Shown: piece by piece, positions 9,050-15,276 of the stretch
Layout of the letters: each line of letters begins with the position of its first letter
How positions within the stretch are numbered: position 1 is the stretch's first letter
NCBI GenBank assembly: GCA_902362865.1
Contig: CABIYE010000043.1
Location: forward strand, 1-21,594
DNA length: 21,594 bases
Reading direction: 5' to 3'
Source: Clostridiaceae bacterium
Lineage (GTDB): Bacteria; Bacillota; Clostridia; Lachnospirales; Lachnospiraceae
Made by a program: the position numbers and the translations under genes
The notes under the pieces: model-generated
Database searches by the model: none
Seen by the model: only the letters and a program-made list of their open reading frames with translations
Told to the model about the DNA's origin: nothing

Positions 9050-9235
9050 CTAAATAATAAAAGTTTGTTTTTCTGTATTTTTGATTACAATCTCTAATTT
9101 TTCTACATCAATGATATGCGTCAATTTGCATTTAGGGCAGAAAAGAGGAAAATCTTTTAATACAGTATTATGAAATACTTGAACTCTCGTCTTTCCGTTA
9201 CAAATCGGACATTTTATCCAATATTTTTTAAGCAT
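9050..9235 (-). CDS. cysteine-rich KTR domain small protein, second copy (61 aa)
   Basis: Paralogue of the protein at 562-735: the same CxxC pairs at C9/C12 (CPIC) and C33/C36 (CPKC), the GKTR motif, and TVLKDFPLFCPKC. It differs in the C-terminal tail (KNTEKQTFII instead of KEPDA). The start is ATG 9235, downstream of AAAAGGACGAG. It is the first gene after the leader and terminator hairpin and precedes the methyltransferase gene by 16 bases, so the two form one transcript. In tet cassettes the KTR gene follows the resistance gene; here it comes first. A zinc-binding role is likely from the cysteines; the biological role is unknown. Confidence 0.8.
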   Translation of the reverse strand: MLKKYWIKCPICNGKTRVQVFHNTVLKDFPLFCPKCKLTHIIDVEKLEIVIKNTEKQTFII

Positions 9236-9260
9236 TATATTTCACTCGTCCTTTTTACAC

Positions 9261-9304
9261 AAAAAAATGCAGGTCAATCCTCAACATGAGCATTGACCTG
9301 CATT
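9261..9304 (-). terminator. attenuator terminator in the KTR-methyltransferase leader
   Basis: A 13-bp perfect stem, AATGCAGGTCAAT with ATTGACCTGCATT (9304-9292 and 9278-9266 on the minus strand), is followed by a T run, only ~26 bases before the KTR start. Placed between promoter and first main gene, it should block expression unless bypassed. Confidence 0.85.
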
Positions 9305-9412
9305 TATAATGCACAGAGCAGTACAACAAAACTAAGGCATAGCTTGCACTATGTCTATACTATATCTATACGTCGTTAGTTTTTTGTATAGCATCCGCAA
9401 AATAAGCATGAC

Positions 9413-9450
9413 AAAAAAGCCCATGTTGAAAATGGGAAAATCCTTTTTTT
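9413..9450 (-). promoter_or_regulatory. first leader hairpin, terminator-like
   Basis: Just after the leader peptide stop, CCCAT (9436-9432) pairs with ATGGG (9424-9420) and is followed by CTTTTTT; an upstream AAAAAAAG can extend the stem. Further inverted repeats follow (CTATAC/GTATAG and CATAG/CTATG between 9338 and 9390). The layout resembles the serial palindromes of tet(M)-type leaders. Confidence 0.6.
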
Positions 9451-9456
9451 CAATGC

Positions 9457-9483
9457 TTATCTAATACGCATGCTATGCAACAT
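9457..9483 (-). CDS. leader peptide (8 aa, MLHSMRIR)
   Basis: Eight-codon frame with a very strong ribosome binding site, AAAAGGAGGC (9500-9491), eight bases before ATG 9483, ending TAA at 9457. It begins about 20 bases after the predicted transcript start and ends just ahead of the first hairpin. That is the geometry of leader peptides that couple ribosome behaviour to read-through in tet(M)/tet(W)-like and other ribosome-targeting drug genes. The peptide itself probably has no function apart from being translated. The induction mechanism is inferred, not shown. Confidence 0.75.
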   Translation of the reverse strand: MLHSMRIR

Positions 9484-9511
9484 AAACGCCGCCTCCTTTT
9501 ACATAAATTTT

Positions 9512-9540
9512 ATTTTATCAGAAAATCAGTCTACTGTCAA
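9512..9540 (-). promoter_or_regulatory. strong sigma-A promoter of the KTR-methyltransferase cassette
   Basis: On the minus strand a perfect TTGACA (9540-9535), exactly 17 bases, then TAAAAT (9517-9512). Transcription would start near 9505, just ahead of the leader peptide ribosome binding site. Confidence 0.88.
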
Positions 9541-9633
9541 TACACAACAGGAAGTATTTAACCTAATGATATGAATTGTGTGGACATATCCAAAAAGAAA
9601 GGTGAACTGTAAAATGTAACAGGGTGAATGAAA

Positions 9634-9990
9634 ATGGCAAAAAGACCCGTACCATTGTACGACTTTAAGGCTTTCGGGGCAGCTATAAAAGCCGCGAGAA
9701 ATGAATACGGCGAGAGCCGCAAAAAGGTAAGCGACGAGTTATATATTTCCCCGCGCTACCTTGCGAATATCGAGAACAAGGGACAACAGCCGAGTTTACA
9801 GGTATTCTATGACCTTGTAACCCGGTATCATATTTCGGTAGATCAATTTTTCTTCCCGAACAGCAATGCGGAGAAATCCACCGGGCGGCGGCAGCTTGAC
9901 GCGCTGCTGGACGGTATGAGCGATAAAGGCATACGGATTGTAACCGCAACAGCAAGGGAGATAACGGAAGTCGAAAAAGCAGAGGATTAA
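9634..9990 (+). CDS. XRE-family repressor, Orf9-like (118 aa)
   Basis: Helix-turn-helix regulator matching Orf9 of Tn916, thought to repress the Orf7/Orf8 switch. YDFKAFGAAIKAARNEYGES is followed by the helix-turn-helix (about 25-60: RKKVSDELYISPRYLANIEN, KGQQPSLQVFYDLV), then HISVDQFFFPN, and a C-terminal segment RRQLDALLDGMSDKGIRIVT. The start is taken as ATG 9634, because AGGGTGA (9621-9627) is well spaced to it; ATG 9628 touches that site. It is divergent from the leader-KTR-methyltransferase transcript, with ~90 bases between its start and that promoter's -35. It is the only + strand gene in the second element and is followed by a terminator. Confidence 0.85.
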   Translation: MAKRPVPLYDFKAFGAAIKAARNEYGESRKKVSDELYISPRYLANIENKGQQPSLQVFYDLVTRYHISVDQFFFPNSNAEKSTGRRQLDALLDGMSDKGIRIVTATAREITEVEKAED

Positions 9991-10013
9991 CCTCACAATA
10001 TGAGAAATCGGGA

Positions 10014-10046
10014 GATTGCAGCGCATGGCGGCTGCAATCTTTTTTT
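10014..10046 (+). terminator. terminator of the XRE repressor gene
   Basis: A 9-bp perfect stem, GATTGCAGC (10014-10022) with GCTGCAATC (10031-10039), and a run of seven T. Confidence 0.88.
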
Positions 10047-10085
10047 GCGTCCAAAATCAAAGGAACGCGCAACAAATGTAGTATA

Positions 10086-10184
10086 CCATTCATCCGTGTT
10101 ATCTGCAGAATATTTTGCGTTATTTAATATTGAATTTCCTGTTTTATTTATAGTTATAATTTCTTGATCTTTGCCGTTGATCAT
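10086..10184 (-). pseudogene. truncated gene start, possible DNA adenine methyltransferase
   Basis: Start ATG 10184 has a good site (GGGGAGA, 10200-10194) and lies 28 bases after the ribbon-helix-helix gene. The first 33 residues include INKTGNSILNNAKYSADN and then TDEWYT. An NAK...DE[FW]YT block is typical of the N-terminus of EcoRI-like and related DNA methyltransferases, but no catalytic motif remains. After the Thr codon the frame runs into unrelated sequence that is the 3' flank of the XRE terminator. The gene appears to be cut at about 10,083-10,086. The family call is tentative; the truncation is better supported than the identity. Confidence 0.45.
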
Positions 10185-10212
10185 TTGCTTGATTCTCCCC
10201 TGCATGAATTTC

Positions 10213-10410
10213 TCATTTGTCTTGATTAGATTCTAATTCTTTTAATTTCTTTTTCATTTCTTCATATTCATCGAAATAAGAAATTAATGCTCTTTCAACA
10301 GCAACCGTTTTTGTATGTCCTGCATCTTTACAAAAATTTTCTAATCGCTCATAAATAGGAGTTTCAATACATACATTAAGGTATGTTCCATTCTTTTTTG
10401 GTCTTGCCAT
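10213..10410 (-). CDS. small ribbon-helix-helix-like DNA-binding protein (65 aa)
   Basis: Short basic-then-acidic protein starting MARPKKNGTYLNVCIETPIY. A beta strand (TYLNVCIETP) precedes two helices (IYERLENFCKDAG and KTVAVERALISYFDEYEEM), the pattern of CopG/Arc-type regulators, followed by a Lys/Glu helix. The start is ATG 10410 with GGGAG (10421-10417) upstream; a longer frame to 10467 lacks a site. It stands outside the conjugation operon, beyond the operon terminator, and precedes the truncated gene at 10184. It is probably a transcriptional or copy-type regulator; its target is unknown. Confidence 0.6.
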   Translation of the reverse strand: MARPKKNGTYLNVCIETPIYERLENFCKDAGHTKTVAVERALISYFDEYEEMKKKLKELESNQDK

Positions 10411-10549
10411 TTTTTTCTCCCTGCATTTAATACTATTACATGAATTTTCCTCAAATAATTGTACCACTGAAAACTACTTAAATCAACTATTCACTACTTG
10501 TTATCAAATATATAAAAGATAAAATCAGGTTTTGTACTACTAAATGATT

Positions 10550-10593
10550 TTAAACAAAATAAGGCCCAAAAGGGAACTTTCCCTTTTGAGCCT
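10550..10593 (-). terminator. terminator at the end of the conjugation operon
   Basis: On the minus strand, AGGCTCAAAAGGGAA (10593-10579) pairs with TTCCCTTTTGGGCCT (10576-10562), with one mismatch, a two-base loop core and a following TTATTTTG. It closes the long operon about 75 bases after the last gene. Confidence 0.8.
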
Positions 10594-10669
10594 ATACACT
10601 TTATCAGCTAACATATTTTGCTTTCATTTTTCCTCATGGTCATGAGGCTTTTTTCTCTTAAATCGCATT

Positions 10670-10960
10670 CTATGAATCCTTTGATTGTTCCTTCTGTTCT
10701 TCAATAATTCGTTCTGTTGCTTTATGAATTCTGTCCTTAGAATAGGGTGGTCTTAAATTCAATGACAACCGGCCCTTTTTGATTATATACGTTTCACTGC
10801 CATCCTCCGAAGATCCTTTCAACCAGCAATCATCCGGATACTTCTCAGCGAATGCCCGTAACCGTTTCTGCAAGCTCTGATTGAAGGTATACACATCATA
10901 GAATCCGTCATCTTCATTGGTCAGAATAATCGTTTCTTTTTCACACTTTAACCTTCGCAT
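10670..10960 (-). CDS. small conserved-looking protein, last gene of the transfer operon (96 aa)
   Basis: I do not recognise a defined family. The protein starts MRRLKCEKETIILTNEDDGF, has a mixed polar composition with FYDVYTFNQSLQKRLRAFAE and YIIKKGRLSLNLRPPYSKDR, and ends with a charged helix (ATERIIEEQKEQSKDS). There is no signal peptide or membrane segment. ATG 10960 lies three bases after the stop of the YodL protein gene, so it belongs to the same operon, with the operon terminator downstream. Similar small proteins occur at this place in Clostridia conjugative elements, as far as I recall. A cytosolic accessory role is the most that can be said. Confidence 0.6.
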   Translation of the reverse strand: MRRLKCEKETIILTNEDDGFYDVYTFNQSLQKRLRAFAEKYPDDCWLKGSSEDGSETYIIKKGRLSLNLRPPYSKDRIHKATERIIEEQKEQSKDS

Positions 10961-10963
10961 ATT

Positions 10964-11854
10964 CTACCCCCGCTTTCTTTCCATTTCCTGATCCAGGTAT
11001 TTGGGTATCGGTTTTCCGGACCGGCGAGCAATGGCAATCTGTTTCTGATGCAGACGTTTGATCACGGATCTTCGTTTCTTAGATTTTCCATCCTGTTGAT
11101 TTCGGGAGGTCTGATTGTTGCTGCTAGCATCAGAGGTCTTTTCCTGATTCTTCTTCTGATTATTCACCAGACCGTCCACCATATCATAATTGGCTTCGGT
11201 ACCAGATTCTCTGCTTCGTTCATAAGTGCCGTTCTGGTAGAATTTCTGGTAATGTTCCAGACGGATTTTACCATCTTGTTTTAGCTGTTCGACCGGATTT
11301 AGCGGTACTTGCTGTTGGATGTAATCATGAATCTTTTGTTTTGTCTTTTCATCGAATTTCTTACATTCTTCGACAACCATTTTTCCATAGGCATCCAGGA
11401 TAACACCCTGGGCCTGATCTCGGTATACCTGATGTTCCATCAAATAAAACTGTTTTCCATCAATAATGATGGTGTCTGTGGCAATCCAGTTTCCTTTTTT
11501 CCCATCGATCTGATAATTCTCAGTTTCCATAGTGATCAGTGCACCGGATGTATTGATACGAATGAATCCGGCCAGATACTGTGGATAGTTTTCATCTACA
11601 TAGTAGCAACTGATTTCTCCGTTCTTGTTCAATACGAGCACGTCACTGACTTCGCATTGCTTTTTCATTCGTTTCCAGATGTCAGCGACTTTTTCATTTT
11701 CCTGCATTTCATGAATCGAGACTAATCGGTAATTTTCGACAGTAATCGACACATTCTGCTGTCTTGCCTCTTGATATGGCAGATGCCACAGTGCTTTTCC
11801 TGCTGTCTGCTGATCTACTCGGTAGACTGCAAATTGATTAAGCTTCATAGGCAT
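10964..11854 (-). CDS. YodL-domain protein, possibly DUF4316 (296 aa)
   Basis: Conjugative-element protein with an N-terminal YodL-like domain (about 5-100: FAVYRVDQQTAGKALWHLPY, ENYRLVSIHEM, DVLVLNKNGEISCYYVDEN). A middle region follows (NYQIDGKKGNWIATDTIIID, MEHQVYRDQAQGVILDAYGK). The tail is very basic and probably disordered (GKSKKRRSVIKRLHQKQIAI, ARRSGKPIPKYLDQ), resembling DUF4316 ends. The start is ATG 11854 (or ATG 11848), overlapping the TTRAP gene by 17 bases. The YodL domain also occurs in the protein at 12095-14116. The molecular role is unknown; the basic tail suggests DNA or RNA contact. Confidence 0.65.
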   Translation of the reverse strand: MPMKLNQFAVYRVDQQTAGKALWHLPYQEARQQNVSITVENYRLVSIHEMQENEKVADIWKRMKKQCEVSDVLVLNKNGEISCYYVDENYPQYLAGFIRINTSGALITMETENYQIDGKKGNWIATDTIIIDGKQFYLMEHQVYRDQAQGVILDAYGKMVVEECKKFDEKTKQKIHDYIQQQVPLNPVEQLKQDGKIRLEHYQKFYQNGTYERSRESGTEANYDMVDGLVNNQKKNQEKTSDASSNNQTSRNQQDGKSKKRRSVIKRLHQKQIAIARRSGKPIPKYLDQEMERKRG

Positions 11855-12098
11855 CGTTCTCCAAGTTATTCAGATAATAATTCAGATCCAGAGAATAGTA
11901 GTATTTGTCTTCGATCTGCTGTAATTTTCCAACTGTAGAATTGATGATCTCAATCATTTCATCATTCTCAGGATCACTTTCTTCCTGTTCCATAACTTCC
12001 AAAGCTTCTTTCAGTGTTTGGATTGTTTCTTCCTTTGTGTGCTGCTGGAAGATAGCAGTAATAGTCAGTTCGTTTTCTTCCAGGTTTACATTTCTCAT
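11838..12098 (-). CDS. transposon-transfer assisting (TTRAP-like) protein (86 aa)
   Basis: Short acidic protein of the TTRAP family found in Clostridia conjugative transposons. The pattern is ENELTITAIFQQHTKEETIQ, TLKEALEVMEQEES, STVGKLQQIEDKYYYSLDLN. ATG 12098 overlaps the stop of the upstream gene (ATGA), and the gene's end overlaps the YodL gene, so three genes are coupled in a row. The family name reflects association with transfer modules; the mechanism is not established. No membrane segment or signal is present. Confidence 0.75.
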   Translation of the reverse strand: MRNVNLEENELTITAIFQQHTKEETIQTLKEALEVMEQEESDPENDEMIEIINSTVGKLQQIEDKYYYSLDLNYYLNNLENDAYEA

Positions 12099-14116
12099 AG
12101 GCTCATTTCCCCCCTTTTCTTTTTCGGTATTGGTTTCATCTGTATATTCAGCTCCTTCTCGTTTTTTTCTTTGCTTATATTTTTTTCGTTATCCACTTTC
12201 TTATTGGATTCCAGAGGATTTTCCACATTTGGATGTCTTTCTTCCAAGTACTTTTCCACACGACTGATTGCATTTTGCACATAAGAATTTTCTCTAAATC
12301 CAGGAATCGAATTCAAAAATTCTTTCTGTATTTTTCCTTCGATCATCAGACTCTGCATTCCTTCATAATCACTTCCGTCTTTCAGATCAAAGCCAACACA
12401 TTTCAGTCCATGCATACGTTCTGATGGGATTTTCTCATAAGCTTCCAAGGCTTCCGGTAATGTCAGGTCATAATGTACTTCACCCATCACAGGAAATTCA
12501 GCACATTCAGCCGCATAAAAGCTGATACATGTAAGATCATTTTCATAATCCACATTTTCTATTTCCGGGACAATATCGAGTATTTTTTCTCTTTGTACTG
12601 CAAAGTCTGGAAGTTCTGCAAATCCAAATCGATCCACGTAATATGCCTGCATATCCCCACCACGGTTTGTAATGATAACATCACTAACCGACATAGAATG
12701 TGCTTTATAATCTGCCGGTGGATTATCGTTGAATACGGCATACAAATCATCCAGCTTTTCATTTTCATGTAATCTGCCAGAATAGACACATTTATAATTT
12801 GCTGCATCGATTGTAATTCCATCTTCTTTGACCATTGCCATATTCATAAATAAATGTTGTTTTCCAGGTGTGTCTTCATCCACGTGGTAAATCGCATAGC
12901 GGTCACCATTACCTCTGAACATTTCTTCCTCTAGGGTATAATCAAACTTAAATGGATACAAAGCCCGATCAACTCTTTCCGAAATATCCGTTCCTTCTGC
13001 AATCGTATCTTCCAGCCAGTCTTTGATATCTCCCCATGATTCAAACTGCAAGTATCCGGCAATTTCATGTGTCCCATCCGGCGCCAGTACAATATGTCCC
13101 GGTTCGCTTTCCCGATAATCATAGCGGTATCCGGCTGCTTCCAGTGCATCTACCAGAATGCCGTATTTATCATGTAATTCTGTTTTCTGTTTTTCTTCAA
13201 GAATGATTTCCAGCTCTTCTGTAAGCTGATCGATCATTTCACCGGCTGTCTTGCGGATCACATCCATAGATGCTTTCATTTCTTTCATTTCCCGGCTGCT
13301 GCTCCAACCTGCAATGTAAGGGAAACTATAATCCGATGTATCCAAACCAAAGGAAGAACACACACAGTAAGCAACGGATTCAGCCTCAACCTCTTTTGTC
13401 AATCGGTCTTTTTCTACACCAAGGCTTTCCATGATCTCCCTGTCATGCAATTTTGCATGGACTGTTTCATGAATAGCAGTCTTTAAGGTCTGGCTTTCAC
13501 TGAGTCCTTTTTTGATCACAATTTCCTTATCTGCATTATGATAATATCCATTAGCATTGTCATCGATCTCATCGAATCGTATCGGTACTGGGGATATTTT
13601 CTGAATAGCCTGCATGAAAGAATCAAAATCCTGTACAGCTGCAGTCAGTAATTCTGGTGCCAGTGTCTGGATCGGTTCTCCGGATGTCTGAGCAATATCA
13701 AATACCGTAACTGCTTTAAAATGCGGAACTGTAACTTCCACCTGTTCAGTCTTAGGTTTTCCATCGCTTCCCATGATCGGTCGCTGATTTTCATCCAGAA
13801 CCTCTTTTTCCTTCATTTTCTTATATGGTGCCGGGGCAATGATTGTAATTCCTTTTTCACCTTTCATGACCTGTCTACCCATGGACTGCCAGTTTTTGTA
13901 GCTGGTAACAAGTGTGGCATCCGGTCGCTGCATAGCGATCAGCATTGTATTATTAAAAGAATAATTGTGAAACTTTGCCATGGTTTTAAGAAATTCCTGA
14001 TAGCGGTTACTTGTAAATAGTTCTTCCACACCGGATTCCAGTGACTGCATAATGCTGTCCATATCTTTTCCCGGAACCGGCAGTGGAATAGTAGTAGTTT
14101 TGTTTTGTTCTGTCAT
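12095..14116 (-). CDS. ArdC-like / zincin plus YodL multidomain protein (673 aa)
   Basis: Large polyvalent protein of conjugative elements. The N-terminal part (about 20-145) matches the ArdC N-terminal ssDNA-binding type: FLKTMAKFHNYSFNNTMLIA, NWQSMGRQVMKGEKGITIIA, FKAVTVFDIAQTSG. A metallopeptidase-like zincin follows, with AIHETVHAKLHD (H216, E217, H220) and VEAESVAYCVCSSFG as likely third-ligand helix. A YodL domain spans about 406-500 (RYAIYHVDEDTPGKQ, KAHSMSVSDVIITNRGG). The C-terminal region includes ERMHGLKCVGFDLKDGSDYE and a Lys-rich tail. The start is ATG 14116 after GGAAAGGAG; a TTG at 14131 was rejected. A hairpin lies just upstream (14129-14165). ArdC-type proteins protect incoming single-stranded DNA; that role here is an inference. 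Confidence 0.78.
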   Translation of the reverse strand: MTEQNKTTTIPLPVPGKDMDSIMQSLESGVEELFTSNRYQEFLKTMAKFHNYSFNNTMLIAMQRPDATLVTSYKNWQSMGRQVMKGEKGITIIAPAPYKKMKEKEVLDENQRPIMGSDGKPKTEQVEVTVPHFKAVTVFDIAQTSGEPIQTLAPELLTAAVQDFDSFMQAIQKISPVPIRFDEIDDNANGYYHNADKEIVIKKGLSESQTLKTAIHETVHAKLHDREIMESLGVEKDRLTKEVEAESVAYCVCSSFGLDTSDYSFPYIAGWSSSREMKEMKASMDVIRKTAGEMIDQLTEELEIILEEKQKTELHDKYGILVDALEAAGYRYDYRESEPGHIVLAPDGTHEIAGYLQFESWGDIKDWLEDTIAEGTDISERVDRALYPFKFDYTLEEEMFRGNGDRYAIYHVDEDTPGKQHLFMNMAMVKEDGITIDAANYKCVYSGRLHENEKLDDLYAVFNDNPPADYKAHSMSVSDVIITNRGGDMQAYYVDRFGFAELPDFAVQREKILDIVPEIENVDYENDLTCISFYAAECAEFPVMGEVHYDLTLPEALEAYEKIPSERMHGLKCVGFDLKDGSDYEGMQSLMIEGKIQKEFLNSIPGFRENSYVQNAISRVEKYLEERHPNVENPLESNKKVDNEKNISKEKNEKELNIQMKPIPKKKRGEMSL

Positions 14117-14128
14117 AATACTCCTTTC

Positions 14129-14165
14129 CAAAAACGCCCCACGACATTGTGTTTATGCCGCAGGG
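14129..14165 (-). terminator. in-operon terminator-like hairpin before ArdC-like gene
   Basis: On the minus strand, GCCCTGCGGCAT (14165-14154) pairs with ATGTCGTGGGGC (14147-14136), with three G-U pairs, followed by GTTTTT. It sits between DUF5688 and the ArdC-like gene and could reduce downstream expression. Confidence 0.55.
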
Positions 14166-14198
14166 CTTTTTATTAGTTGACGAGATGATTATTTTTTA

Positions 14199-15248
14199 TT
14201 AAAGTTCCATATCGTGCTTCTTTGTTTTCGGTTTCTGATCCGGCTGTTCTTTTCCTGCTTTCTCTGTTTTTGCAGCCTGCGCTTCTTTTTCTTTCTGACG
14301 TTCTGTAAATCTGTCGGCTTTTTCAAAGACGTGATCCTTTGTGTCAAAGTGATATACATCATTGGTAAGGCGTTCTGCTGGTGCTACCTGAGTCGCATTG
14401 ACTTCTTTTACCATATCTCTTAACATTTCAGCATCCACTTGCCCGTCATCCGGTAAAATCAGCATTTCATGAATGGATGATGGCAAAATAAAGAAATCAT
14501 TTCCCAGAAGTTCCCCCATGTTATCCATGAATTCCGGATAAAAGATCACACCGGCACCATCAACTCTTTCTGTATTTGTAACAACAAAGAATGTCGGCAT
14601 CTCACTTGATTCCTGCAATGTTTCTAGCAGCATTTCACGTTCATCCGGTGTCAGCATGAGAATATTTTTCTGATACATTTCATCTATCAATGCACCTATA
14701 CTTGATACCTCCGGGACCATAACTCGTGGTGAACTTTTCATAGCATCTTCATGAAGCTGTTCTGCTGAGATTCCATACTGTTCAAGCAGATCATTCTTGA
14801 TAAACATGGAACTTAATCCATTCTCATCCTTGTCTACTGCCACATGATAGGTAATTGCGAGGTCTTCTTTCAGCTGGTGTGGAGCATTTTCGAGGACTTC
14901 CTTATTTGCTTCGGCTGATGATACACGGATAAACAGCTTGTCCTTCACATCTTCATAATTAAAAATAGCTTTCAGATCAACCTGTATCGGTGCCTCAATA
15001 ACTATATCTGCAATCTTTCTGCATACAGTTTCCATTGTTACGCCAGGCTGTGCTTTATATGCTTCATACAACTGATTAAGATTGATCGTCGGGGTAAGCA
15101 TCTCACCTTCTTTTCTCACCATCAATCCCGTATAGGCACGGTTCAGTTGCTGACACTCCATCGTTGATACTTCTACATTCTCATACTCCTCTGGTAAAAA
15201 GAGTTTGATATTATCCTTTACTTCACTTACAAATTCGTTAAAATTCAT
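14199..15248 (-). CDS. DUF5688 family protein (349 aa)
   Basis: Cytosolic protein of a family common in Firmicute mobile elements, with unknown activity. Visible family blocks are FNEFVSEVKDNIKLFLPEEY, ECQQLNRAYTGLMVRKEGE, PTINLNQLYEAYK, LPSSIHEMLILPDDG and VNATQVAPAERLTNDVYHFD. The last ~45 residues are a Lys/Glu/Gln-rich tail. The start is ATG 15248 with GAGGAGG nearby. It lies 28 bases after the topoisomerase gene in the same operon. The LPSSIHE segment near the C-terminus is the most conserved-looking region. It has no membrane segment. Confidence 0.75.
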   Translation of the reverse strand: MNFNEFVSEVKDNIKLFLPEEYENVEVSTMECQQLNRAYTGLMVRKEGEMLTPTINLNQLYEAYKAQPGVTMETVCRKIADIVIEAPIQVDLKAIFNYEDVKDKLFIRVSSAEANKEVLENAPHQLKEDLAITYHVAVDKDENGLSSMFIKNDLLEQYGISAEQLHEDAMKSSPRVMVPEVSSIGALIDEMYQKNILMLTPDEREMLLETLQESSEMPTFFVVTNTERVDGAGVIFYPEFMDNMGELLGNDFFILPSSIHEMLILPDDGQVDAEMLRDMVKEVNATQVAPAERLTNDVYHFDTKDHVFEKADRFTERQKEKEAQAAKTEKAGKEQPDQKPKTKKHDMEL

Positions 15249-15276
15249 TCTTCGTTTCCTCCTCTAATCTGTTTTT

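Noticed and set aside
9683..10093. 136-aa minus-strand frame
   Set aside because: Antisense to the XRE repressor and its terminator; no signal for translation.
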